DNA of 58,313 nucleotides from RGIG995 sp045603745 (lineage in GTDB: Bacteria; Bacillota; Clostridia; Oscillospirales; UBA644): contig JAZUMQ010000016.1 of assembly GCA_045603745.1 (NCBI GenBank), positions 1 through 58,313 of the forward strand, in the 5' to 3' direction. The notes under the pieces are model-generated. The model did not search any database and had not been told where the DNA came from. It saw only the letters and a program-made list of their open reading frames with translations. Shown piece by piece: positions 23,969 to 32,402 of the stretch (within the stretch, counting starts at the first letter, position 1; every line of letters begins with the position of its first letter). The translations under genes were made by a program, and so were the position numbers.

Positions 23969-25141
23969 ATGGACATCAGACAGGAATCCTTGCAAAAGCA
24001 TTATGAATGGAACGGTAAGATTGAAGTGATTTCTCGTTGTGAAATCAATGACCGTCACGATCTTTCCCTTGCCTACACACCCGGCGTTGCAGAAGCATGC
24101 CTTGAAATTAACAAGGACGTTAATAAATCTTACGAGCTTACCCGCCGTAATAATCTGGTTGCCGTCATTACTGATGGTACCGCAATTCTCGGACTTGGGG
24201 ACATCGGACCTGAAGCCGGTATGCCTGTTATGGAAGGAAAATGCGCCCTGTTTAAGACGTTTGCCGACGTTGACGCATTCCCCATCTGCATTAAATCCAA
24301 AGACGTTGATGAACTGGTTCGCACCATCTATTTGATCTCCGGTTCTTTCGGCGGAATCAATCTGGAAGATATTGGTGCTCCCCGTTGTTTTGAAGTAGAA
24401 AAGAAATTGAAGGAAATTTGTGATATTCCCATTTTCCACGATGACCAACACGGTACTGCTATTGTCGTTGCCGCAGCTTTAATTAATGCACTGCGCGTCG
24501 TTAAAAAAGACATTGCAAACGTGAAAGTTGTTATCAACGGTGCCGGATCTGCCGGTATTGCAATCGGAAAACATCTGTTGAACATGGGTGTTAAGAATTT
24601 GACCATGGTAGACCGTTTTGGAATTATCTGTAAAGGTATGCCGGAACTCAATCCTGCTCATGTTGAAATTGCTGAAGTTACCAATTTGGAACATAAAATG
24701 GGTAATTTGGCAGATGCGATGATGGGTGCTGATGTCTTTATTGGTGTTTCTGCTCCCAACATTGTCAGCGAAGAAATGGTTCAGTCTATGGCAAAAGATG
24801 CTATCGTTTTTCCCATGGCGAACCCCACTCCCGAAATTATGCCCGACAAGGCGAAAGCTGCCGGTGCAAGAGTTGTTGGTACGGGTCGTTCCGACTTCCC
24901 CAATCAGATCAACAACGTTTTGGCATTCCCCGGAATTTTCCGCGGTGCTCTTGATTGCAGAGCAACTTGCATTAATGAAGAAATGAAAGTCGCCACGTCC
25001 TACGCGTTGGCTTCCCTGATTTCCGATAAGGAATTGAACGAAGAAAATATCATCGCTCCTGCCCTTGATAAACGCGTTGCTCAGGTTGTTGCTGAAGCTG
25101 TCATCAAGGCCGCAAAAGAAACCGGAGTCGCCCGCATTTAA
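23969..25141 (+). CDS. NAD(P)-dependent malic enzyme
   Basis: A 390-residue malic enzyme of the short bacterial type that decarboxylates malate to pyruvate. The catalytic tyrosine is in LAYTPGVAEACLEI, the metal ligands in INLEDIGAPRCFE and FHDDQHGTA, and the nucleotide-binding loop is GAGSAGIAIGKHL. No phosphotransacetylase domain is attached. It shares the high-expression codon style of the upstream dehydrogenase. Together the pair would channel a hydroxy acid to pyruvate and reduced nicotinamide. Cofactor preference cannot be decided. Confidence 0.94.
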   Translation: MDIRQESLQKHYEWNGKIEVISRCEINDRHDLSLAYTPGVAEACLEINKDVNKSYELTRRNNLVAVITDGTAILGLGDIGPEAGMPVMEGKCALFKTFADVDAFPICIKSKDVDELVRTIYLISGSFGGINLEDIGAPRCFEVEKKLKEICDIPIFHDDQHGTAIVVAAALINALRVVKKDIANVKVVINGAGSAGIAIGKHLLNMGVKNLTMVDRFGIICKGMPELNPAHVEIAEVTNLEHKMGNLADAMMGADVFIGVSAPNIVSEEMVQSMAKDAIVFPMANPTPEIMPDKAKAAGARVVGTGRSDFPNQINNVLAFPGIFRGALDCRATCINEEMKVATSYALASLISDKELNEENIIAPALDKRVAQVVAEAVIKAAKETGVARI

Positions 25142-25159
25142 CCGTAAAATTTCATGAAA

Positions 25160-25192
25160 AACACCCCTCCGTACAGAGGGGTGTTAATTTTT
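25160..25192. terminator. Bidirectional terminator between malic enzyme and M18 aminopeptidase
   Basis: A 10-bp stem (AACACCCCTC at 25160-25169 with 25176-25185) is followed rightward by AATTTTT. Read leftward the complement is followed by TTTTTCATG, so it can serve both convergent units. Confidence 0.85.
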
Positions 25193-25233
25193 AAGAACCG
25201 ACCAGCGCAAAAAGTACAACAGTCGGTTCTTAA
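25191..25233. repeat. 12-bp inverted repeat beside the terminator
   Basis: TTAAGAACCGAC (25191-25202) is repeated in reverse complement at 25222-25233 with a 19-base loop. There is no good T-run on either side. It may be a second element of the shared terminator or protect a 3' end. Confidence 0.5.
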
Positions 25234-25251
25234 ATAATTCTGATTTAATAT

Positions 25252-26598
25252 TTAATAATTTTCGTAGAAAGCAATGCAAGCCTTATGCATATGATAAATA
25301 TCCAGTTTTCCGGCTAATTCGTAGGGTGCGTGCATAGAAAGAAGGGCAACACCGATGTCCAAAACAAGGATATTGTGGTCTGCCAAGAACTGAGAAACCG
25401 TTCCGCCGCCTCCTTGATCGACCTTTCCAAGTTCAGCCGTTTGATAAAGAACATTATTATCATCAAAGATACGGAATATTTTTGCCAGCAATTCTGCAGG
25501 TGCTTCCGAGCAACCGCCCTTACCGCGGGAGCCGGTATATTTTGAAACAGCAACACCGTGGTTTACAATGGCGCTGTTGCGTTTTTCGTAAACAGAAGGA
25601 TATGTTGGGTCAAACGCTGCGTTGACGTCTGCTGACAAAGCGCAGGAATTGGCAAATGCTTGCCGTGCATTTTCTTTGCCGCACAACTCCTTTAAGAAAT
25701 CCGCAACATAGGAACAACGCATTCCGGAAATGCCCATACTGCCAACTTCTTCGCGGTCAGCAAAGACAGCAACGCAGGTTTTCTTGGGAATTCCATTCAG
25801 GGAGAGCAGCGCCGTCAATTCAGGATAAGCACAAATGCGATCGTCGTGACCGTAAGCCGAGATCATACTGCGATCAAATCCAATATCGCGAGCCTCTCCT
25901 GCGGGAACAATTGAAAGATCTGCCGTTTCAAAATCTTCCTCGGTGATACCGTATTTTTCATTGAGTATCCGAAGAATTTCGGTCTTGTAGGGCATATCCT
26001 CTGCTTCTGCATCGGGCTTGGAGCCGATAATAACGTTCAAGTCTTCCCCGGCAATTTCCTTTTGATCTTTTGCAAGATGGGGAAGCAAATCCGAAATATA
26101 AAAGATCGGATCGGCAGGATCGTTTCCGATTTCAACCCGAACTTTCTCTCCGTTGCGTTTGCAAACAACACCGCACAGAGCCAAGGGAAGAGCCACCCAT
26201 TGATATTTACGAACACCGCCGTAATAATGGGTTTTCAAAAGGGTCAATCCACCGTCTTCATACATGGGAACTTGCTTTAGATCCAATCGCGGGCAATCTA
26301 CGTGTGCCGCAGTAATATTAAACCCTTCAGTTACGGAAGAAGAACCGATGATTGCAAAAATCACTGCCCGGTCATGTTGTACAAAATAAACTTTGTCACC
26401 GGGATTGTAGGTTTTGCCGTATTCAAATTGAACAAAGCCTGCATCAATTGCGATTTTAATGGATTCTTCCACACAGAACCGTTCGATTTTTCCTTTGTCA
26501 AGGAATTTCTTGTAGCCTTCGCAGTAATCAAAAGCTGCTTGTTGATCTTCTGGATAGATTAAATATCCGTTTTTCTTTTTTTTCATAAGTTCACTCAT
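25252..26598 (-). CDS. M18-family aminopeptidase
   Basis: A 448-residue metallopeptidase that removes N-terminal residues, often acidic ones, from cytoplasmic peptides. The binuclear metal and catalytic residues appear in TAAHVDCPRLDLK, YGHDDRICAY, FADREEVGSMG, SADVNAAFDP and the final SMHAPYE. Length fits the family. The start is ATG 26598, which overlaps the coaE stop (ATGA) and has AAAGGAG at the right distance; a GTG nine bases upstream falls in that ribosome site. Confidence 0.93.
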   Translation of the reverse strand: MSELMKKKKNGYLIYPEDQQAAFDYCEGYKKFLDKGKIERFCVEESIKIAIDAGFVQFEYGKTYNPGDKVYFVQHDRAVIFAIIGSSSVTEGFNITAAHVDCPRLDLKQVPMYEDGGLTLLKTHYYGGVRKYQWVALPLALCGVVCKRNGEKVRVEIGNDPADPIFYISDLLPHLAKDQKEIAGEDLNVIIGSKPDAEAEDMPYKTEILRILNEKYGITEEDFETADLSIVPAGEARDIGFDRSMISAYGHDDRICAYPELTALLSLNGIPKKTCVAVFADREEVGSMGISGMRCSYVADFLKELCGKENARQAFANSCALSADVNAAFDPTYPSVYEKRNSAIVNHGVAVSKYTGSRGKGGCSEAPAELLAKIFRIFDDNNVLYQTAELGKVDQGGGGTVSQFLADHNILVLDIGVALLSMHAPYELAGKLDIYHMHKACIAFYENY

Positions 26599-27173
26599 TC
26601 TTGCCACTCCTTTAATAAGGTAATTAGTTCACATTTTAATTGTTCCGGGGTACGATTTTCAATTACCGCATCAGAATTGGTGATATAATATTCATCGGGT
26701 TTTTGTGCTTTCAGACGTAATATTGCCGCTTCTTTTGAGATTAGATCGCGACGAATCACTCGGTTAAGTCGTTCTTCCTTGGGAGAAATAATACATAGTA
26801 TTTTGTCACAGATCGTTTCCGCGTGAGCCTCGTGAAGGGCGGCTCCGTCCACGGTTACACCTTGAAAACCGTCTTTTTCCGCTATTTTGATTAGCTCCAA
26901 AACTTTATCCATGACAAGCGGGTGAAGAATGGAATTTAATTTATCTGTGGCTTCCGGAGAAGAAAAGGCGGCTTTCGCCAATTCTTTTTTATTCACGATG
27001 CCGTTTTCAACGACCTGTTCTCCAAAGACTTTTTTTAATTCCGACAAAGCAAGAGGATAGATTTGCGGAACGATGCGATCGGTATCAATATGACAAAACC
27101 CATATTCTTTCAAAATTTCGCATGCAGTTCCTTTTCCGGCACCACTGGGACCGGTAATTCCGAGAATAAACAT
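26595..27173 (-). CDS. coaE: Dephospho-CoA kinase
   Basis: A 192-residue P-loop kinase for the last step of coenzyme A synthesis. The P-loop reads GPSGAGKG, a variant of the usual GGIGSGKS, followed by the DTD motif and the family sequence LNSILHPLVMDKV. ATG 27173 gives a normal N-terminus; a GTG at 27182 overlaps the sua5 stop and is also possible. A second CoA-pathway gene, coaW, lies elsewhere in this window (33463-34278). The P-loop variant makes the assignment slightly less certain, but the rest of the chain fits CoaE. Confidence 0.88.
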   Translation of the reverse strand: MFILGITGPSGAGKGTACEILKEYGFCHIDTDRIVPQIYPLALSELKKVFGEQVVENGIVNKKELAKAAFSSPEATDKLNSILHPLVMDKVLELIKIAEKDGFQGVTVDGAALHEAHAETICDKILCIISPKEERLNRVIRRDLISKEAAILRLKAQKPDEYYITNSDAVIENRTPEQLKCELITLLKEWQE

Positions 27174-27178
27174 CGTAA

Positions 27179-28189
27179 TCACACTCGAATCATTTGAAAT
27201 CCGCAGGATCGAAGCAATCGGTTATAGACCGCAAGCCCTACACCGTCGCTGTATTCTGCGTTAATATAAATACGCGCAACTTGTTTTTCGTCCAATTTCC
27301 GCAGAATTTGGAAGAGGTTTTCTCCCTGTTCCTGCGGATTTCCACGGTGGCCGTAAGAGAGAACCACGTCACCGTGGAAGTAGCATTCTTCTTCGTCAAA
27401 GCACATGACTGCATATGGTTGTTTCGGCGCTTGGCTTTGTATATAAGCCGCTACAGATTCTGCATCTCCGATCAAGCCAATGGTTTCTGCGCTTGGTGCG
27501 TAGTGTTTATGTGCTAATCCGGGAGATAAGATCGCTTCATTTTTCGGTAATTCTTCTTCCACTGCTCTTGCAACCGTCAGGGACGGAATTACTTGTCGGA
27601 TTTGCTCCGGAGTAACAAAGCCGGGCCGTAAAAGAACCGGGCGATTTCCCAAAAGGGAAACGACCGTTGATTCCAATCCGAAAGAACACGGTCCACCGTC
27701 TACAACACCGGCAATGCGATCTTTAAAATCGTGTAAAACGTGTTGTGCAGTCGTCCCGCTGGGTTTTCCCGAAACGTTGGCAGAGGGAGCTGCGATGGGA
27801 CAACCGGAGTATCGGATCAATTTCTGGGCAATTGGGTGTGCCGGATAGCGTAGAGCAACTGAATCTAATCCGGCACTAACGATGTCTGGAATAATCGGTT
27901 TTTTAGGAAGAATCATCGTTAATGGTCCGGGCCAAAACCGTTCAGCCAACAGATATGCCCATTCATTCGGTTCGGCGTAACGTTCTATTTCCGTTATATC
28001 TGCAATGTGAACGATTAACGGATTGTCCGCAGGTCTCCCCTTTGCCTGAAAAATAGACGCGACAGCATCTTTGTCCAAGGCGTTTGCACCAAGTCCATAG
28101 ACGGTTTCCGTAGGAATCGCTACCAATTTTCCCAGTCGTAACTGTTCTGCGGCGACACGGAGGTCTGTTTCGCTATCGTTCCAAATCAT
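27179..28189 (-). CDS. L-threonylcarbamoyladenylate synthase (Sua5/YwlC type)
   Basis: A 336-residue protein that makes threonylcarbamoyl-AMP, the precursor for t6A37 in tRNA. The YrdC domain (about 10-205) has the motifs IPTETVYGLGANA, KGRPADNPLIVHI and SANVSGKPSGTT. The C-terminal Sua5 domain (about 215-335) makes it the long form. TrmO, which methylates t6A, is also in this window. It starts 12 bases after the CPBP gene and overlaps coaE. Confidence 0.93.
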   Translation of the reverse strand: MIWNDSETDLRVAAEQLRLGKLVAIPTETVYGLGANALDKDAVASIFQAKGRPADNPLIVHIADITEIERYAEPNEWAYLLAERFWPGPLTMILPKKPIIPDIVSAGLDSVALRYPAHPIAQKLIRYSGCPIAAPSANVSGKPSGTTAQHVLHDFKDRIAGVVDGGPCSFGLESTVVSLLGNRPVLLRPGFVTPEQIRQVIPSLTVARAVEEELPKNEAILSPGLAHKHYAPSAETIGLIGDAESVAAYIQSQAPKQPYAVMCFDEEECYFHGDVVLSYGHRGNPQEQGENLFQILRKLDEKQVARIYINAEYSDGVGLAVYNRLLRSCGFQMIRV

Positions 28190-28201
28190 AACAAAATTTC
28201 C

Positions 28202-29188
28202 TTAATAAATTATCAACAGATAAATCAACTGATATGCTTCCAAAAGAAGAAAAATATAGAGAAATGGGCTCGAGAAAAGTATCTTCATTTTCTCTGCTCC
28301 GGTATACTCCGATTTTGGAATATCCGGACGCTTAATACCGTAAACGATAATTCCTGCAACCATCAATCCAGCCATCAACGAAGTAAAAAGCAATCCCCAG
28401 ATGATACTTAAAATGTCGGCATAAGTTCCGGCATTTTGCAGAATTAAACATTGAACGGCACTGTTAAAATTAAAGATAAAATGGGAAATTACAGCAATCC
28501 AAATGGTTTTAAAACGGAGTGTAAAATAGGCAAGAACAATCCCGATAACAAATGCATATGGGAGTTGAGTCCAGGAACTATGCATAAAAGCAAAGAAAAA
28601 TCCACTGAAAAACAAGGTAAACAATATTCCGAATTTCTTCGTTACCGAAACACCGATACCTCGCATGGAGATTTCTTCAAAGAGTGCGGGTAAGATTGCC
28701 AGCATAAGAACGAATAAGGGAATTAACCAAAAATTTGTCGGATAGGCAACATCACTCTGTAACATGGCGTAATACTTATCTTCCATGCCGAATATAGAAA
28801 ACAAAATAGAGAGAATGGCATCTCCCATTGAAGCGGCAAGGTTCCCAATTAAAACAGTTGCACCGACCCCAAAACAAATTTGGAGAAATTCCGGTCTTTC
28901 CGATGGAATAGTTTGCGTATATTTTTTACCGCTGATGAAAAAATAAAGACAAATCGGAACAAATAAACAGAGCACAAAAACGGAAATTTCCAAAAGTAAT
29001 CCGGAAAGTGTTCCGTAAGATGCAAATTCCAGGTATGCCTGCGTTGCGCCGTCGTCGAAAATCTGCGTGAGAACCCAAAATAAACCCGTTCCTAAAAAAC
29101 GATTCGACAAAACAAGCAACGCCTTGCAAAGAACAAAGAACGCAAGAAGTCCGTTTATTTCCTTTCGTGCCGATTTCAAATCCTTCAT
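28202..29188 (-). CDS. CPBP-family intramembrane glutamic protease
   Basis: A 328-residue membrane protein with about eight hydrophobic segments and the CPBP/Abi (type II CAAX-like) motifs: EEISMRG with the paired glutamates, FAFMHSSW and SHFIFNFNS. Family members cleave peptides in the membrane or process bacteriocin-related and signalling proteins; the substrate here is unknown. The start is ATG 29188, with GGGAGAG upstream. It leads an operon with sua5, coaE and the M18 aminopeptidase, behind a clear promoter. Confidence 0.87.
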   Translation of the reverse strand: MKDLKSARKEINGLLAFFVLCKALLVLSNRFLGTGLFWVLTQIFDDGATQAYLEFASYGTLSGLLLEISVFVLCLFVPICLYFFISGKKYTQTIPSERPEFLQICFGVGATVLIGNLAASMGDAILSILFSIFGMEDKYYAMLQSDVAYPTNFWLIPLFVLMLAILPALFEEISMRGIGVSVTKKFGILFTLFFSGFFFAFMHSSWTQLPYAFVIGIVLAYFTLRFKTIWIAVISHFIFNFNSAVQCLILQNAGTYADILSIIWGLLFTSLMAGLMVAGIIVYGIKRPDIPKSEYTGAEKMKILFSSPFLYIFLLLEAYQLIYLLIIY

Positions 29189-29222
29189 ATAAAACTCTCC
29201 CGGAGATAATTTCACTCATAAT

Positions 29223-29251
29223 ATTATAACACAAGACCAGGGTAATTGCAA
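29223..29251 (-). promoter_or_regulatory. Sigma-A-type promoter for the CPBP-sua5-coaE-M18 operon
   Basis: Read leftward, TTGCAA (29251-29246) and TATAAT (29228-29223) are separated by 17 bases. Confidence 0.75.
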
Positions 29252-29334
29252 GCCTTTTCCCGGGTTTTATAAAAATTTTTTCCCTAATTCGCCAAAATAA
29301 TAAGATTGTTTTCAAAAAGTTTACACATTGAGTC

Positions 29335-29363
29335 TTGACAAAGATGGTAAAATTTGATATAAT
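29335..29363 (+). promoter_or_regulatory. Consensus sigma-A promoter for tRNA-Lys
   Basis: TTGACA (29335-29340) and TATAAT (29358-29363) match consensus exactly with a 17-base spacer, 18 bases before the tRNA. Confidence 0.92.
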
Positions 29364-29381
29364 GTTTCGGTAATTGAAAAC

Positions 29382-29457
29382 GATCCACTAGCTCAGTCGG
29401 TAGAGCACTTGACTTTTAATCAAGGGGTCTGGGGTTCGAATCCCCAGTGGATCACCA
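29382..29457 (+). tRNA. tRNA-Lys (anticodon TTT)
   Basis: 76 bases including an encoded CCA. The acceptor stem GATCCAC pairs with GTGGATC, the anticodon stem CTTGA pairs with TCAAG around a loop CTTTTAA with anticodon TTT at 29415-29417, and the T-arm reads TGGGG TTCGAAT CCCCA. All stems pair fully. Confidence 0.98.
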
Positions 29458-29490
29458 AAAGAGCAGGTTGAAAGACTTGCTCTTTTCATT
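29457..29490 (+). terminator. Terminator after tRNA-Lys
   Basis: AAAAGAGCA at 29457-29465 pairs with TGCTCTTTT at 29478-29486, with further pairs inside; the 3' arm ends in TTTT. Confidence 0.8.
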
Positions 29491-29523
29491 ATTTATCTAA
29501 AACAAAAATTGTATCATTTGAAC

Positions 29524-29569
29524 AACCCTTCCACGCATATATTTTTCTGAATATATGTTCGGGAGGGTT
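29524..29569 (+). promoter_or_regulatory. Long hairpin that encloses the sigK ribosome-binding site
   Basis: The outer stem pairs 29524-29532 (AACCCTTCC) with 29561-29569, and an inner stem pairs CATATAT (29536-29542) with ATATATG (29551-29557). The 3' arm contains GGGAGGG, the ribosome site for the ATG at 29576, and is followed by TTTTTATT. It could act as a terminator for read-through from tRNA-Lys, or hide the site in long transcripts. CATATATT at 29536-29543 also resembles a sigma-E -10 box (consensus CATAnAnT), with TCATTT 16 bases upstream. Confidence 0.5.
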
Positions 29570-29575
29570 TTTATT

Positions 29576-30256
29576 ATGTTTCATTTACCGTTTCACTTAT
29601 TTTATTTAATTTTACACATTCGTTCTGCCGGATCTTTTCAACAACCTTTGACGGCAGAAAAGGAAGCGGAATATTTGAAAAAAATGAAAAACGGTGATTT
29701 GCAAGCACGAGAAATTCTGATTGAACGGAATATGCGATTGGTGGCGCATATTGTAAAAAAATACTATACATCTTCTGATGAACAGGACGATTTAATTTCC
29801 ATTGGAACCGTAGGCTTAATCAAAGGAATCGATAGTTTTCGGAGTGAGAAAAAAATTCGTCTTGCGACTTATGTTTCCCGCTGTATCGAAAATGAGATTT
29901 TAATGCATTTCCGAAGTTTAAGAAAGTCTGCAAACGATGTTTCCATCAACGAAGAAATTGACACAGATAAAGACGGGAATTCTCTTTCTTTGATGGACGT
30001 TGTTGCAGATGAAGATACCATTTTGGACGATGTTTATCGAAATATTCGGGCATCAAAATTGATGTCTGCCATTGAATTGGTTCTAGATCCCAGAGAAAAA
30101 ACGGTGGTACGTCTTCGATATGGGTTGACTGAGCCCCCGAAAACCCAAAAAGAAACCGCCGTTGTTTTGGGAATTTCCCGCTCCTACGTTTCCAGGATCG
30201 AAAAAAGCGCCCTTCAGAAATTGAAGGACGCTTTGGAAGATTGTGAGTCGGATTAA
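29576..30256 (+). CDS. sigK: Sporulation sigma factor SigK, uninterrupted
   Basis: A 226-residue sigma-70-family factor that directs late mother-cell gene expression in sporulation. The first 20 or so residues are hydrophobic (FHLFYLILHI), the expected pro-sequence removed by intramembrane cleavage. Region 2 shows RNMRLVAHIVKKYY and DLISIGTVGLIKGI, followed by ATYVSRCIENEILMHFR; region 4 has LGISRSYVSRIEKSALQKL. The gene is whole, so no skin element splits it. The start is ATG 29576, after GGGAGGG; an earlier ATG at 29555 lies inside the hairpin. It is convergent with helD, with four bases between. Confidence 0.93.
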   Translation: MFHLPFHLFYLILHIRSAGSFQQPLTAEKEAEYLKKMKNGDLQAREILIERNMRLVAHIVKKYYTSSDEQDDLISIGTVGLIKGIDSFRSEKKIRLATYVSRCIENEILMHFRSLRKSANDVSINEEIDTDKDGNSLSLMDVVADEDTILDDVYRNIRASKLMSAIELVLDPREKTVVRLRYGLTEPPKTQKETAVVLGISRSYVSRIEKSALQKLKDALEDCESD

Positions 30257-30260
30257 AGTT

Positions 30261-32402
30261 TTATTGCAATAACTTGGGATTCCCGTCAGTGAAAATCGTC
30301 AATTCGTGTAATGCACGGGTTGCCGCTACATACATCAGATTTCGATCTTCTTCGGTGTTCCATTCATCGGAAACGCCGGCAATAATTACACCGTCAGCTT
30401 CTAACCCTTTGGAAAGATAAATGGGTAAAATTACCGTTGTTTCCGGGGTTAACGTGTCAAAGGAACGCATGCGGATCACCGGAATTTCATGAATTAATCT
30501 CCGGTAAAGATCGTCACATTCCTTTTGGGTGCGACATAGAATCATATTGGTCTTGTGTCCTCGGGCGCGATACCCTGCAAGAACTTCTTTGATCTGTGTT
30601 ACCGGATCGGAAAAAGACAAAATTTGAGGTTCGGAGCCGTGACGATCCATTATGCGAAGATCTTCGTCTCCCCTGCGAAATTTACTGGAAAATTCGTTGA
30701 TTTCATGGGTGGAACGATAACTTTTGTTTAATACAAACGAGACTACTGTTTTCTTTTCGGGGAAACAGGCTTCAATGGATTGAACCGAAGAAATTTTCTC
30801 ATCGACTTGTTGAGCAATATCGCCAAGAATGGTAAAGCGTGCAGCAGGAAAAATTTCAGCCAATAGAAGGTAAACAATTTCCGGATATTCTTGTGCCTCG
30901 TCCACCACAACTTGTTTTACAGTTCGCATCGCTGTGATTTTTCCTGCGAGATATTTCAACCAGGAGAGACAGAATAAATCCTCGTAGGGAACGATTTTTT
31001 GCTCAAATAAGTCTTTTGAATAATGATAATAGTCCGGATAGTGCTCTTTGAGAAAATCCAAATAGACCCGCATTTCCGAAAGCAACAGTAATTCCGTTGT
31101 TTTACAGGAGATCTCTGACATACAGGAATCCCACATCGCCATGCATTGTTCGGCCTTTTCTTCGTCGGTGTAGGCGATAATTCCGTGTTGAGTGGCTTCG
31201 TCTAAGAAAGTATGGCAGATGGATTCTTTCAAATCTTCGGCAGTATCTTGCAAACGGGTGATTATCTTTCCAACTCGTTGTGCCGGGGAATAATTTGCAT
31301 AATCTTCAAAAAACCAGCCGTTGATTTCGTCCGCCGTTGCAAGGATTTCATCAAAACACGTTATATTTTCCGTAACTCGGAAGGATTCTGTGCGCTTTCG
31401 ATAATATTCTGCCAATTTTTCTGCAAATTGTTTCGATCCTTTCTCTGCAATCATTTTGCGCAGAAAAGGATCGTTGCTTTTTAACAACGCTTCAATTTGT
31501 TCCGAACGGTCTGCATAGTGAATTTCCGATTCCATGTCTGCAAAAAAGTGATAAAAATCAGAACGCACTGCATTTTCTTCTCCCAATTCCGGAAGGACTT
31601 CCGCAATATATGCAGAAAAAACTTCACTGGGCGAAAAAATAATAATATCCTGAGAAGACATGGATTCCCGGAAACGGTAAAGTAAAAATGCGATTCGATG
31701 CAGGGCAACCGACGTTTTTCCGCTCCCTGCCGAACCTTGAACGAGTAATAAATCCGCATTTAAATCCCGAATAACCTGGTTTTGTTCCCGTTGAATGGTA
31801 TTGATTACGGTTTTTAATTTTGCGTCGGAAGATCTGCCTAATTCTGCCATGAGAATCGGGTCAGTAATGTTGATTCCGTTGTCAAATACGTATTTTAATT
31901 CAGAATCTTCAATCTTGATTTGTCTGCGCAGAGAAATCTCGCCTTTGATTACCCCTTGCTGACATTTATATTGAGCAGGTCCGATAGTGGCATCATAAAA
32001 TAGTGATGCAATATCCGCTCTCCAGTCACAAATTAAAACGTCGTAAGTACGGTTATCAATCAAGGACAAAGATCCAATGTAAAAAGATTCGACGTCATCG
32101 TATCCATCTTCTTTGAAGTCGATCCGTGCAAAATAGGGGGAAGATCTCATTTGTTGTAAAAAATGAAGCTTGTCCTTAATACGGAAATATTGTTCCGTAT
32201 CCCGTTCCAAAGTTTGATTTGCTTGCATCAACTCTACATTATCGGGATTGATGCTGTAGTCGTCCCAAATACGGCGACGTTCTTCAATGATGTATTGACG
32301 CAAATTCGCTTCGTTGGGAGATTCCGAAAACAATGTGCGATCAATATAATCAAGAACATAATCAAGACGTTGTTTTTCCTGTTCGTAATTTTTGTTTTCC
32401 AT
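30261..32402 (-). CDS. helD: HelD-type RNA polymerase-recycling helicase
   Basis: A 713-residue superfamily I ATPase. HelD binds stalled RNA polymerase with long N-terminal and secondary-channel arms and releases nucleic acid. The N-terminal coiled arm (about 1-90) precedes Walker A GSAGSGKTS (223-231); FSPSEVFSAYI, the VVDEAQEYP Walker B region and a C-terminal TRALHEL motif follow. The HelD-specific N-terminus separates it from UvrD/PcrA. The start is ATG 32402, with AAAGGAG upstream; this ribosome site and the first 14 codons lie inside the 3' end of ylbJ. Confidence 0.88.
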   Translation of the reverse strand: MENKNYEQEKQRLDYVLDYIDRTLFSESPNEANLRQYIIEERRRIWDDYSINPDNVELMQANQTLERDTEQYFRIKDKLHFLQQMRSSPYFARIDFKEDGYDDVESFYIGSLSLIDNRTYDVLICDWRADIASLFYDATIGPAQYKCQQGVIKGEISLRRQIKIEDSELKYVFDNGINITDPILMAELGRSSDAKLKTVINTIQREQNQVIRDLNADLLLVQGSAGSGKTSVALHRIAFLLYRFRESMSSQDIIIFSPSEVFSAYIAEVLPELGEENAVRSDFYHFFADMESEIHYADRSEQIEALLKSNDPFLRKMIAEKGSKQFAEKLAEYYRKRTESFRVTENITCFDEILATADEINGWFFEDYANYSPAQRVGKIITRLQDTAEDLKESICHTFLDEATQHGIIAYTDEEKAEQCMAMWDSCMSEISCKTTELLLLSEMRVYLDFLKEHYPDYYHYSKDLFEQKIVPYEDLFCLSWLKYLAGKITAMRTVKQVVVDEAQEYPEIVYLLLAEIFPAARFTILGDIAQQVDEKISSVQSIEACFPEKKTVVSFVLNKSYRSTHEINEFSSKFRRGDEDLRIMDRHGSEPQILSFSDPVTQIKEVLAGYRARGHKTNMILCRTQKECDDLYRRLIHEIPVIRMRSFDTLTPETTVILPIYLSKGLEADGVIIAGVSDEWNTEEDRNLMYVAATRALHELTIFTDGNPKLLQ

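Noticed and set aside
29576..30256. sigK split by a skin-type element
   Set aside because: The frame is continuous through regions 2 to 4 of the sigma factor.
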